DNA from: Bacteroidales bacterium
Lineage (GTDB): Bacteria; Bacteroidota; Bacteroidia; Bacteroidales; UBA7960
NCBI GenBank assembly: GCA_003557965.1
Contig: PWND01000166.1
Span: 1-47,993, forward strand
Length of the DNA stretch: 47,993 bases
Reading direction: 5' to 3'
Shown here: positions 8,762-16,899 of the stretch, in pieces
How the letters are laid out: every line of letters starts with the position of its first letter
Numbering within the stretch: the first letter of the stretch is position 1
Notes under the pieces: generated by a model
Database searches by the model: none
Told to the model about the DNA's origin: nothing
What the model saw: the letters and a program-made list of their open reading frames with translations, nothing else
Made by a program: the position numbers and the translations under genes

Positions 8762-9367
8762 TTATTGTTTGTCAGGCTTATCAATATTATTTGCTTTTTT
8801 CAAATCTTCAGGAGAATTTATGTTGAAAAAAATCTTTTCGGCAGAATAAACGTCTCTGATTTTATAAAAAAGGACATTCATGCCATGGTAAATATTCCTT
8901 ATCCTCTTATCATCACTTTGTAAAACATTTTTAGCTTTCTCTTTAATGCTTTGGCTATAAATTGCATGTAAGGGCTCTATGCCTTTTTTATGTTCCGGAA
9001 CAATCGCATCACAAGAACAGTTAATGTATTCAAGTATCAGTTCAGAAATAAACTCAGCAGAAATAAACGGCATATCACATGATAAAACAAAAACAGCATC
9101 AGCTTTTGAGTGTGTTAATGCAGAATGAATCCCTGCCAATGGCCCGGAAGAATTATAAATGTCTTTAACAACCTTGTAAGATATTGGCAAAGACAAATTG
9201 TTGCTTACCACAAAGATTTCATCAAACAGACAAGATAATACATCAATTTGTTTTTCAATAATTGTTTCTCCCCTAATATTTAATAATGCTTTTTGCTTTC
9301 CTCGCAAGCGCAAACTTTTGCCCCCCGAAAGTATAGCAGCTGATATTTTGTTTTGAGGATATTTCAT
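8762..9367 (-). CDS. mobA: molybdenum cofactor guanylyltransferase
   Basis: MobA attaches GMP to molybdopterin to form the guanine dinucleotide cofactor that formate dehydrogenases of this family need. The 201-residue length is normal. The nucleotide-binding loop is AAILSGGKSLRLRGKQKALL (residues 10-29), a slightly unusual version of the family's LAGGxSxRMGxxKxLL because RM is replaced by RL. GPLAGI at 75-80 and the metal-binding aspartate in SCDMPF (D98) are also present. It converges on the formate dehydrogenase gene with a 41-base gap, a functional pairing that supports assigning the upstream enzyme to the bis-MGD family. Confidence 0.9.
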   Translation of the reverse strand: MKYPQNKISAAILSGGKSLRLRGKQKALLNIRGETIIEKQIDVLSCLFDEIFVVSNNLSLPISYKVVKDIYNSSGPLAGIHSALTHSKADAVFVLSCDMPFISAEFISELILEYINCSCDAIVPEHKKGIEPLHAIYSQSIKEKAKNVLQSDDKRIRNIYHGMNVLFYKIRDVYSAEKIFFNINSPEDLKKANNIDKPDKQ

Positions 9368-9442
9368 AAATTATTGCTGTTTTCCGGCTAAATATAGTTT
9401 CTATACCTTACCCCTGTTGATGCTTGCATGGTAACTGTATTC

Positions 9443-9700
9443 TTACAATATCTCAAATAATTTTTCAATTATCTCTTTTGCTTTTGCAGCACCTTTTTCA
9501 GTAATATAAAGCGACTTTGCTTTATAAGAGTAATCAATCAGTTCATCGCGTTTTAGTTCATCTAATACGCTCCAATCATACCCTTTCCAGGCCCTGGTTA
9601 TCTCTCTGTTTTCAACTACACCTTCTTCCCAGGAAGTGAGATAGGCCAATGCTAGTGTTAGTTGTCTGGCTATTTCTTGGTTGTTTTGAGTTTTGCCCAT
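9443..9700 (-). CDS. DUF6429 family small protein, winged-helix-like
   Basis: This 85-residue protein resembles the DUF6429 family: LALAYLTSWEE, RAWKGYDWSVLDEL and AKSLYITEKG are the recognisable stretches. The alternation of helices with a short beta hairpin at LITEKG-like position looks like a winged-helix fold, so a DNA-binding or toxin-antitoxin-like regulatory role is possible, but the function is unknown. It lies 75 bases upstream of mobA on the same strand and just inside the right-hand repeat copy, so it belongs to the repeat-bounded block. The ATG at 9698-9700 gives the full family-like length. Confidence 0.7.
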   Translation of the reverse strand: MGKTQNNQEIARQLTLALAYLTSWEEGVVENREITRAWKGYDWSVLDELKRDELIDYSYKAKSLYITEKGAAKAKEIIEKLFEIL

Positions 9701-9733
9701 TTTAATGATATTTTTAAAAACATAATAAACTAT

Positions 9734-9862
9734 ATGAACCCCTCATCTACTAAACATATATAAAAGCGCATGCGTAAACATGAGGGTTCCATCGGGATAA
9801 ATTGAATACATGAATACGCATAATACTAATATTTAATTTGATAACACTAATTTACACAGATG
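9734..9862. repeat. dispersed repeat element, copy 2 (inverted relative to copy 1)
   Basis: The reverse complement of this stretch matches 1709-1846. The palindromic part has arms ATGAACCCCTCA (9734-9745) and TGAGGGTTCCAT (9781-9792); the flank to about 9862 is nearly identical to the sequence just upstream of kbl. It ends with an ATG followed by five codons and a stop (9861-9881), which mirrors the position of the kbl start codon in copy 1. It lacks the roughly 10-base insertion of copy 1. Confidence 0.85.
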
Positions 9863-9886
9863 AAAATGTTCAAAGGATAAACTTAC

Positions 9887-9894
9887 TATATTTG
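9887..9894 (+). promoter_or_regulatory. TAnnTTTG -7 element upstream of rlmN
   Basis: TATATTTG ends only five bases before the rlmN ATG at 9900, so if used it would give an almost leaderless mRNA. No TTTG is seen at the -33 position. The same core, ACTATATTTGC, occurs upstream of the DUF6089 gene at 20975-20982. Confidence 0.4.
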
Positions 9895-9899
9895 CATTA

Positions 9900-10958
9900 A
9901 TGAAACAAAAAAAGCAAGATATAAAATTAATTAATCCTGAAAAATACCCTTCAATCATTAAAGGCTATGGAGAAAAGCCATTTAGGGCAAAGCAGCTAAG
10001 CCATTGGTTATGGAAAAAGCATGTATGTGACTTTGATATGATGACGAATCTGTCGGCCGGCCTCAGAAATAATTTAAAAAGAGACTATGAAATAGGTTGC
10101 ATAAAGCCCCTGTTGACAAAAAAAAGTAAAGACAGAACAATAAAAGTTGCTTTTGGCTTATTCGACAAAAACACAATAGAAGCTGTTCTGATACCATCAA
10201 ATAACCGAATAACTGCGTGTTTATCGTCACAGGCAGGATGTGCTTTGGGATGTAAGTTTTGTGCTACTGCAAAAATGGGCTTTACCCGTAACTTATATGC
10301 TTATGAAATATATGGCCAGCTTGTTGAGCTTGGGACAATAGCAGAAGAGAACTATAATTCCGGGATTAATAATGTGGTTTTAATGGGTATGGGAGAGCCT
10401 TTACTAAACTATGACGAAGTACAGGCAGCAATAGATATGATGGTTTCGGAAGAAGGAATGGGAATGTCGCCGTCAAGAATTACTCTTTCAACAGTAGGTA
10501 TCGTTGACGGGATTAAAAGAATGGCTGATAACCAGGCAGCATACAACCTGGCTGTTTCTTTACACACTGCAGACAATAAAAAAAGAGATAATCTGATTCC
10601 TGCAAATAAAAAAAATAACCTTACAGCATTAAAAAATGCAATCAAGTATTTTTATGAAAAAACAAATACCCGCATCACCTATGAATACCTTTTACTAAAA
10701 GGAGTTAACGACAGCGAGGAAGATGCTGAAAAACTTGCCGGATTTTGCAGAATAAGCCCGTGTAAGGTAAACATAATCGAGTATAATTCCGTAAAAGGAA
10801 TAAACTATGAAGCTTCGACAGGAGAATCTTTAAAAAAGTTTAAGGATATTCTTGATAGTAAAAATATGATTGTAAACATTAGGCGAAGTAAAGGGGCTGA
10901 CATTGAGGCAGCTTGCGGCCAGCTTGCAAAAGAACTTAACAAATTCAAGAAAAAATGA
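9900..10958 (+). CDS. rlmN: dual-specificity 23S rRNA/tRNA adenine C2-methyltransferase
   Basis: RlmN is a radical-SAM enzyme that methylates C2 of A2503 in 23S rRNA and, in many bacteria, A37 of some tRNAs. The 352 residues match the family. The radical-SAM cluster ligands are C114, C118 and C121 in CALGCKFC. The conserved C107 and the methyl-carrying C339 near the C-terminus (IEAACGQL) are both present, so the enzyme should be active. MGMGEPLLNYD matches the SAM-binding GEP motif. Its stop overlaps the start of the next gene (ATGA), which implies co-translation. The upstream region is repeat copy 2. Confidence 0.96.
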   Translation: MKQKKQDIKLINPEKYPSIIKGYGEKPFRAKQLSHWLWKKHVCDFDMMTNLSAGLRNNLKRDYEIGCIKPLLTKKSKDRTIKVAFGLFDKNTIEAVLIPSNNRITACLSSQAGCALGCKFCATAKMGFTRNLYAYEIYGQLVELGTIAEENYNSGINNVVLMGMGEPLLNYDEVQAAIDMMVSEEGMGMSPSRITLSTVGIVDGIKRMADNQAAYNLAVSLHTADNKKRDNLIPANKKNNLTALKNAIKYFYEKTNTRITYEYLLLKGVNDSEEDAEKLAGFCRISPCKVNIIEYNSVKGINYEASTGESLKKFKDILDSKNMIVNIRRSKGADIEAACGQLAKELNKFKKK

Positions 10959-11506
10959 AAAGCAGAATAGCCAAGTTTATATTACATTCGCTGGGGTGGC
11001 GCATAGACTCCACAATGCCTGAAAACATAAAAAAAGCTGTAGTTATTATGGCCCCGCATACCAGCTATTATGATTTTTTATACGGTCGCCTGGCTTTTGC
11101 TGCTTATAAAGTAAAAGGCAAGTATATGATAAAAAGAGAGGTGTTTAAATTTCCTTTTGGACCTTTTGTTAAAGCTATGGGTGGAATACCTGTTGACAGG
11201 TCTAATAGCCGGAATGCTATAAAAAGCGTAAAAGAGGCCTTCGAAAAAAGAGAGGAGTTATTCTTGGTTGTTACGCCTGAAGGTACCAGAAAAAAAGTAA
11301 ATAAATGGAAAAGGGGTTTTTACTTTATTGCCCAAAGTGCTAAAGTGCCTGTTATTTTAGGCTATCTTGACTATAAAACTAAGCGCGGTGGAATAGGGCC
11401 GGTTATTTATCCTTCAGGAGACTTTGAAGCAGACTTTAAAATAATTGAAGATTTTTACCGGGGAAAAACAGCAAAGCACCCGGAAAAATTTAACCTAAGC
11501 CAGTAG
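10955..11506 (+). CDS. PlsC-like 1-acyl-glycerol-3-phosphate acyltransferase family protein
   Basis: This 183-residue acyltransferase has the catalytic HX4D motif as H35-TSYY-D40, the GGIPVDRS motif that binds the phosphate-bearing acceptor, and TPEGTRKK. This short form without a membrane anchor is common in Bacteroidota and is usually annotated only as a glycerol acyltransferase; the acceptor could be lysophosphatidate or another lipid. The start overlaps the rlmN stop by four bases. Confidence 0.85.
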   Translation: MKSRIAKFILHSLGWRIDSTMPENIKKAVVIMAPHTSYYDFLYGRLAFAAYKVKGKYMIKREVFKFPFGPFVKAMGGIPVDRSNSRNAIKSVKEAFEKREELFLVVTPEGTRKKVNKWKRGFYFIAQSAKVPVILGYLDYKTKRGGIGPVIYPSGDFEADFKIIEDFYRGKTAKHPEKFNLSQ

Positions 11507-11536
11507 TTATTCTAATTACAAAATTGAAAAAAATTG

Positions 11537-13243
11537 ATGCTAAGCAGGTTCACATACAAACCTATTTTAATAAAACATTTGGTTTTTATGTTTGCGCTAT
11601 TTGCCGGCTTAAACACTACATCTCAAACAATACCGGAACACCACTCAAACAAGGCGCTATACGACTTTATAGATGAGTTGGCAAACAGCCATATCATTGA
11701 AATCCGAAGTGTAGCAAAACCTTACCCGCGGTCATTTATTGCCCAAAAACTAAAAACAGCATATAGCCGAAAAGACGAATTAACAAACAGGCAATTATTT
11801 TTATTAAAAAGATACATAAATGAGTTTGCAATAGAACTTGATATTGAAAGACAATCTGATGTTACAATTTACAAAAAAGACACAACTCTTTTGTGGAGCC
11901 TTTTTCAACCCACTCTTGATTACAGGGATACACTTTTCAGGCTTAGCTTAAGGCCTGTGTACGGCATCAGGTATTTTACCAACGAAAACGGACAAATTCG
12001 ACACACATGGGGAGGCGTGGAAGTTAATAGCTATGTTGGTGATAACTGGTCGGTTTATGTTAGCCTTAGAGACAATCAACAGAAAGGGGCAAGGTTGGCA
12101 ACCCCTACATACTTAACTCAAGAGCTTGGAGGTGCATATAAAGGTATTACCGGTGGCGGACAGGGTGGAGAATTTAGTGAAATGAGAGGAGGTATTTCAG
12201 CTTCATGGGACTGGGGTGCAATATATTTTGAAAAAAACCATATTACCTGGGGCGACAATTACCATGGGGCGAATATTTTTTCAGGAAGAACACCGTCGTT
12301 CCCAATGATAAGGCTGCATCTGCATCCCGCAGACTGGCTCGATTTTCACTATTACCACGGGTGGTTGGTATCTATGGAAGTTGATAGTATTAGAACTTAC
12401 ATCCCGTATGATGGCTCACCTGCAAAAAAAGTTTACCATAATAAATATATTGCAGCCAATATGTACACTCTTACCCTGCTGCCCAGGCTTAATATATCAA
12501 TTGGAAATTCCACAATTTATGATAATGAAATATATCCCGGATATCTTATCCCTTTCTTCTTTTATAAATCTGTTGTGCACACACAAACCAGGGGATTAGG
12601 GCATAATCATAACTCAGCTATGTTTTTGAATGTCAGTTCCAGGCAAATCAAAAACCTGCATGTGTACGGAACATGGTTTGTAGATGAGTTCTCAATTACA
12701 AGGGTAGGCGATGATGAAAGGACCAATTTCACCAGTACGAAAGCCGGTGCCAGGCTTAGCAACTGGCCGGTTAGAAACGTGTCTTTAACAGGCGAATATA
12801 CTTTTACTTACCCAAAAACTTTTCAGCACAGAACCCCTACAACAACTTTTGAAACTAACTATTTCAACCTGGGACATTACATGAGAGATAATTCCAGGGA
12901 ACTTTTTCTTGCGCTTAATGCTCAGCCATATAAGGGATTACATATTGAATTATCATACTTAAAAGCCGAAAAGGGAAATTTGTTCCCGTATTTATACGGA
13001 GAGGGAAGGCAAGACAAAGACCCGTACATGAAGGATGTAGTATGGACTAATGAAACGATTGCCCTTAAACTCAGATACATGTTTTATAATAACTTTAGCA
13101 TATTTGTAGAATATAACAATATGAATATTCAGGGATATGATGTTGACGATAAAACAGCCGAAGAATATTTAAATATGTTTACACCGGGCTTATTTCATGG
13201 AATAACCAATACTTTTTCTTTTGGGCTGCAGTTGGGGTTTTAA
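11537..13243 (+). CDS. Wzi-like capsule assembly outer-membrane protein
   Basis: A protein of 568 residues with an N-terminal signal sequence (hydrophobic stretch about residues 14-29, likely cut near NTTSQ) followed by a beta-rich body with alternating aromatic strands, ending in FGLQLGF, a typical C-terminal barrel strand. Segments such as WGAIYFEKNHITWGDN and RLHLHPADWLDFHYYHGWL are characteristic of the capsule assembly Wzi family, barrel proteins that hold surface polysaccharide. The ATG at 11537 was chosen; a TTG one codon earlier also keeps the frame. The gene stands 30 bases after the acyltransferase. No capsule gene cluster surrounds it, apart from the epimerase at 13.8 kb. Confidence 0.82.
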   Translation: MLSRFTYKPILIKHLVFMFALFAGLNTTSQTIPEHHSNKALYDFIDELANSHIIEIRSVAKPYPRSFIAQKLKTAYSRKDELTNRQLFLLKRYINEFAIELDIERQSDVTIYKKDTTLLWSLFQPTLDYRDTLFRLSLRPVYGIRYFTNENGQIRHTWGGVEVNSYVGDNWSVYVSLRDNQQKGARLATPTYLTQELGGAYKGITGGGQGGEFSEMRGGISASWDWGAIYFEKNHITWGDNYHGANIFSGRTPSFPMIRLHLHPADWLDFHYYHGWLVSMEVDSIRTYIPYDGSPAKKVYHNKYIAANMYTLTLLPRLNISIGNSTIYDNEIYPGYLIPFFFYKSVVHTQTRGLGHNHNSAMFLNVSSRQIKNLHVYGTWFVDEFSITRVGDDERTNFTSTKAGARLSNWPVRNVSLTGEYTFTYPKTFQHRTPTTTFETNYFNLGHYMRDNSRELFLALNAQPYKGLHIELSYLKAEKGNLFPYLYGEGRQDKDPYMKDVVWTNETIALKLRYMFYNNFSIFVEYNNMNIQGYDVDDKTAEEYLNMFTPGLFHGITNTFSFGLQLGF

Positions 13244-13325
13244 ATCATATTTAAAATTTTGATTAATGTAAAAACTAATAAGCAACAAAACAGTTGCTTA
13301 GCCAATTAACAATAATACGGAAAAA

Positions 13326-13712
13326 ATGAGAAAGGCATTATTTTACATTTATATCATATTTATAATAATAATTACTGTAACTCCGCTGCAAAAGGCCGGA
13401 GTTTCAGGGATTAATAATGTATATATCAGTGAGTTCAGGCTTGATTATATTTTGCATATTATTGCATTTTTACCATGGGTATTATTATGTGAAATGTCAT
13501 GGGACATTAATAAAAAGTATAAAAAAGCACTAATCCTCTTATCCGGAATAGCTTTTGCTTCAATGTCAGAGTGGGCACATTATTTTATTCCTTACAGAGG
13601 TTATAACATTAACGACTTGATTTATAATATTGCCGGAGTGCTTGCCGGATCAGTTGCCTGGTTATTTTACAACAATGGCAAAATAGTTTTCTTCAAGAAA
13701 ACACGCCAATGA
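13326..13712 (+). CDS. VanZ-like family membrane protein
   Basis: This 128-residue protein has about four hydrophobic segments: one at the N-terminus, one around HIIAFLPWVLL, one around ALILLSGIAFAS and one near the C-terminus. Motifs DYILHIIAF, SEWAHYFIPYRGYNINDLIYN and GVLAG are typical of the VanZ-like family. Members sit in the inner membrane; the founding one affects teicoplanin resistance, but for most, including this one, the role is unknown. Confidence 0.8.
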   Translation: MRKALFYIYIIFIIIITVTPLQKAGVSGINNVYISEFRLDYILHIIAFLPWVLLCEMSWDINKKYKKALILLSGIAFASMSEWAHYFIPYRGYNINDLIYNIAGVLAGSVAWLFYNNGKIVFFKKTRQ

Positions 13713-13774
13713 AAACAACTTTTTTTATGATTTGCTGTAATAAAACTACGCCGGCCGGCATTAAAAATATTGTT

Positions 13775-13782
13775 TAACTTTG
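13775..13782 (+). promoter_or_regulatory. TAnnTTTG -7 element upstream of the epimerase gene
   Basis: TAACTTTG, 22 bases before the ATG at 13805. No -33 TTTG is visible at the expected spacing. Confidence 0.4.
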
Positions 13783-13804
13783 TCTTATATAAAAAACAAA
13801 ATTT

Positions 13805-14914
13805 ATGTATAAAGTATTAAGCATTGCTTCTACTCCTCAAAATCTTGTTAAGCTCTCATCTATAGATAAGGCATTAAAAAAGCACCGAAAAGGCATCAAA
13901 AATATTATATGTTTTTTTGGGCCTGAAAAAGATGAAATAGATTCTTTAAACACTTTTGCTAACCTAAATCTGCCACGAACACATTGGTATATTGATTATG
14001 GAGAAGGCACTGAGGTTGAAATAACTGCAAAATCAATGCTTGAGTTTGAAAAAATTTTAAAAGAAGAAAAACCTTCCCTGGTTTTTTTGTCAGGCCATGA
14101 AGTTTCCACTTTGGCCTGCGCAATAACTGCATCTAAACTAAATATTAAACTTGCTCATATTGATGCAGGGTTGCGAAGCTTTGACAGAAGCAGCCATGAG
14201 GAAATGAACAGAATTGTTATTGATACACTGTGTGACTATCACTTTGTAAGTGAGCATAGTGGTATGAAAAACCTTAGAGATGAAGGTGAAGAGAACGACA
14301 ACATTTATTTTACAGGAAATGCCCTTGTTGACAGCTTAGATTTATACTGGGATGATATTAAAAACTCGGATATTGTAAAAAAGATCGGACTTAATTCGCT
14401 TGATTATGTTGTTGTATTTTTTCAGCATTATGAAAATCTTGGAAGCCTTGACAGAATGACAGAAATAGTAGAAAAGCTAAATCGGCTTTCAAAAAAATGT
14501 ACTGTTGTGTGGCCAATGAGCCAACTGGAAAAAAACAGCATGATTGGATTTATGCTTGATAAAAAGCTAAGTAAAAATGTTAAGGTTATTGATATGCAAC
14601 CCTATGTTGACTTTTTATCTTTACTGTATAACTCAAAGGCTGTTATGACAGATACTAGTGAGATACAGGAAGAAACAACATACCTGGGTGTACAATGCAT
14701 AACAATAATGAAATTTACTGAGCGTATTGTTACTTTGGATATTGGCACAAACCACCTTGTAGGATATGATGCAGAACGTGCTGAAAAAACAACGGAAGAT
14801 ATTTTGGGTGGAACTTTAAAACCCGGGAGAATCCCTGAAATGTGGGACGGTAAAGCCGGGAAAAGAATTGCAGATATTACAATTGCAGAAATACTAAATA
14901 TCCGGAGTGAGTAA
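13805..14914 (+). CDS. UDP-N-acetylglucosamine 2-epimerase family protein
   Basis: This 369-residue protein follows the non-hydrolysing UDP-GlcNAc 2-epimerase (WecB) pattern: LSGHEVSTLACAI, LAHIDAGLRSFDRSSHEEMNRIVID, then FTGNALVDSL and near the C-terminus TDTSEIQEETTYLG. The enzyme would interconvert UDP-GlcNAc and UDP-ManNAc for surface polysaccharides. The family usually has TDSGGxQEE in the last motif; here SGG is replaced by TSE, so substrate or activity may differ. It may work with the Wzi-like protein two genes upstream, but they are not in a polysaccharide cluster. Confidence 0.83.
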   Translation: MYKVLSIASTPQNLVKLSSIDKALKKHRKGIKNIICFFGPEKDEIDSLNTFANLNLPRTHWYIDYGEGTEVEITAKSMLEFEKILKEEKPSLVFLSGHEVSTLACAITASKLNIKLAHIDAGLRSFDRSSHEEMNRIVIDTLCDYHFVSEHSGMKNLRDEGEENDNIYFTGNALVDSLDLYWDDIKNSDIVKKIGLNSLDYVVVFFQHYENLGSLDRMTEIVEKLNRLSKKCTVVWPMSQLEKNSMIGFMLDKKLSKNVKVIDMQPYVDFLSLLYNSKAVMTDTSEIQEETTYLGVQCITIMKFTERIVTLDIGTNHLVGYDAERAEKTTEDILGGTLKPGRIPEMWDGKAGKRIADITIAEILNIRSE

Positions 14915-14978
14915 AAAGTACAATTTTAAATACCATACTTTTCTGTTTTTTAAAATGCTTTAATAGTTTAAAACAAAG

Positions 14979-16133
14979 ATGAAGTTATTATCTAAAGTTA
15001 TTTTTTCAGCCTTAATAATCTGTTTATTACCAAATTTTTCAAACCCAAGCAATGCTTTTAATCTTTCCGAAGAAGCTGATTTTTATTTACTTACAGCAAC
15101 CCCGGGTGATGAACTTTATTCGGTTTTCGGACACAGTGCTATATGGGTTTATGACCAAAAAACAGGGATTGACTATGTATATAACTATGGCACTTTTGAT
15201 TTCAGAACACCAAACTTCTACCTGAAATTTATTAGAGGTAAGCTGCATTATATGCTTTCGGTTAGCAGTATTAGAGGATTTGAATTTGCATACAGGCTTG
15301 ATGGCAGAGGTGTGGTAAAACAAAAAATAAACCTTAGCTACCGGGAAAAACTACAAATCTTTGACTTTCTTGAAGATAATAAAAAACCGGAAAACAGGGA
15401 ATATCTTTATGATTTCTTTTATGATAACTGTGCCACAAGGATAAGAGATGTTTTCGATAAGTTTGTTGATATTAAATGGCATGAATATCCTTTTGATTTT
15501 GACCCAAAAACATACAGAGAGTTACTTAAAGATTATGTAATGGATATGACATGGGAAAGATTTGGTATTGATATAGCACTGGGTGTTCCTGTTGACAGAA
15601 AAGCAGATGTGTATGATTATATGTTTTTGCCTGACCACATGTATGTTGCGTTTGCAAATGCCAAAAGAAGCGATGGAGAACCACTGGTGCTTATGGAAAA
15701 AACTATAGTAGAAGAAACTTTAGAAACTCAAAAACCCGGGCTTTTTAACCCTGTTGTATTATTCTGGTTTTTGTTTTTTGTTGTTTTTTTAGCCTTGTTT
15801 TTTAAAAGAACAAGAAAATATTTTGCAAAAACATGGATTTTTATCCTTGGGCTTACAGGAATAGCTCTTTCTCCTTTGTACCTGTTTTCTGACCATGCTG
15901 CCTTTACACCCAATTTAAATCTTTTGTGGGCCTTGCCTACCCATATTTTTTTCGTGTTTAAAACCACAAAACAATGGGGACAGAAATATTTTAAATATGT
16001 ATGCTTTCTAACAATTATCTTATTAATATTTTTTCCCTGGCTGCCACAAAAATTTAATCCTGCAATTTTCCCAATTATGTTAACAACATTGTTTTGCTCA
16101 ACATATTTAGCTTATAGAAACCTTAAATCTTAA
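14979..16133 (+). CDS. DUF4105 membrane protein, candidate lipoprotein N-acyltransferase (Lnb-like)
   Basis: The protein has 384 residues: a signal sequence (about 1-26), a DUF4105 domain (about 32-220) and a C-terminal part with several membrane segments (about 255-380). Family landmarks are TPGDELYSVFGHSAIWV with H52, YNYGTFDF, FIRGKLHYML and YDFFYDNCATRIRD with C151. The conserved His and Cys suggest a papain-like thiol enzyme. From memory, a DUF4105 protein has been reported as the lipoprotein N-acyltransferase Lnb of Bacteroides; assignment of this gene to that role is inference. It is followed 4 bases later by a hydrolase gene, probably in one transcript. Confidence 0.78.
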   Translation: MKLLSKVIFSALIICLLPNFSNPSNAFNLSEEADFYLLTATPGDELYSVFGHSAIWVYDQKTGIDYVYNYGTFDFRTPNFYLKFIRGKLHYMLSVSSIRGFEFAYRLDGRGVVKQKINLSYREKLQIFDFLEDNKKPENREYLYDFFYDNCATRIRDVFDKFVDIKWHEYPFDFDPKTYRELLKDYVMDMTWERFGIDIALGVPVDRKADVYDYMFLPDHMYVAFANAKRSDGEPLVLMEKTIVEETLETQKPGLFNPVVLFWFLFFVVFLALFFKRTRKYFAKTWIFILGLTGIALSPLYLFSDHAAFTPNLNLLWALPTHIFFVFKTTKQWGQKYFKYVCFLTIILLIFFPWLPQKFNPAIFPIMLTTLFCSTYLAYRNLKS

Positions 16134-16137
16134 ATTT

Positions 16138-16782
16138 ATGATACAAATCAAAGTATTAGTTTTTAATCCTTTCCAGGTAAACACTTACATACTGTATGAT
16201 GAAACAGGAGAGTGTGCTATTATTGACCCGGCATGCTATGAAACTTTTGAAGAAGAAATGCTGCATGAGTTTATTAGCTCAAACAAACTAAAGCCGGTAC
16301 TGCACTTATATACACACTGCCATATAGACCATGTTCTTGGCACAAATTTTATATATGAGAAATATGGAATAAAACCTATGACACATATTGACAGCAAGGT
16401 GTTTATTCAAAATGCGAAAGCTCATGGAACCGGTTTTGGGTTTAATATTCAAGAGCTTGTAATGCCGGAAAAATGGATTGAAGATGAAGAAGTGCTATCC
16501 TTCGGAAAACAAAAGCTTAAAGCTATTCTTACACCCGGCCACGCCAACGGAAGCCTCTGTTATTATGATGAAAAAAATGAATTTGTTGTGTGTGGAGATG
16601 TTTTGTTTCATGGTGGCATTGGCAGAACAGATTTACCAACAGGTGATTATGAAACTTTGATTAACTCAATTAATACAAAGCTTTTAACATTGCCTGATAA
16701 TGTTGTTGTGTTTCCCGGGCATGGAGATAAATCTACAATAGGCTTTGAAAAAAGCAACAACCCATTCCTTACAGGAATGTAA
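16138..16782 (+). CDS. metallo-beta-lactamase fold hydrolase, glyoxalase II-like
   Basis: This 214-residue hydrolase has the metal-binding motif THCHIDH (H60, H62, D64, H65), a further GHANGS, the bridging aspartate in CGDVLF and the last histidine in FPGHGD. This is the small form of the GloB-like family, typically two-metal thioesterases or related hydrolases. Without the C-terminal glutathione-binding domain its substrate is unknown. It begins 4 bases after the DUF4105 gene. Confidence 0.87.
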   Translation: MIQIKVLVFNPFQVNTYILYDETGECAIIDPACYETFEEEMLHEFISSNKLKPVLHLYTHCHIDHVLGTNFIYEKYGIKPMTHIDSKVFIQNAKAHGTGFGFNIQELVMPEKWIEDEEVLSFGKQKLKAILTPGHANGSLCYYDEKNEFVVCGDVLFHGGIGRTDLPTGDYETLINSINTKLLTLPDNVVVFPGHGDKSTIGFEKSNNPFLTGM

Positions 16783-16851
16783 GCATTTGATTTTAAAAAA
16801 TTTAGCGGTTTTTATAATCAAAAATAATTTTAAAAAAACAGTAGTTTTTTT

Positions 16852-16859
16852 TAACTTTG
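16852..16859 (+). promoter_or_regulatory. TAnnTTTG -7 element upstream of mrdA-rodA
   Basis: TAACTTTG, 40 bases before the mrdA ATG. No -33 TTTG is visible at the usual distance. Confidence 0.4.
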
Positions 16860-16899
16860 CATGATAATATAAAACTTGCTACTTCAATAATATAGGTTA

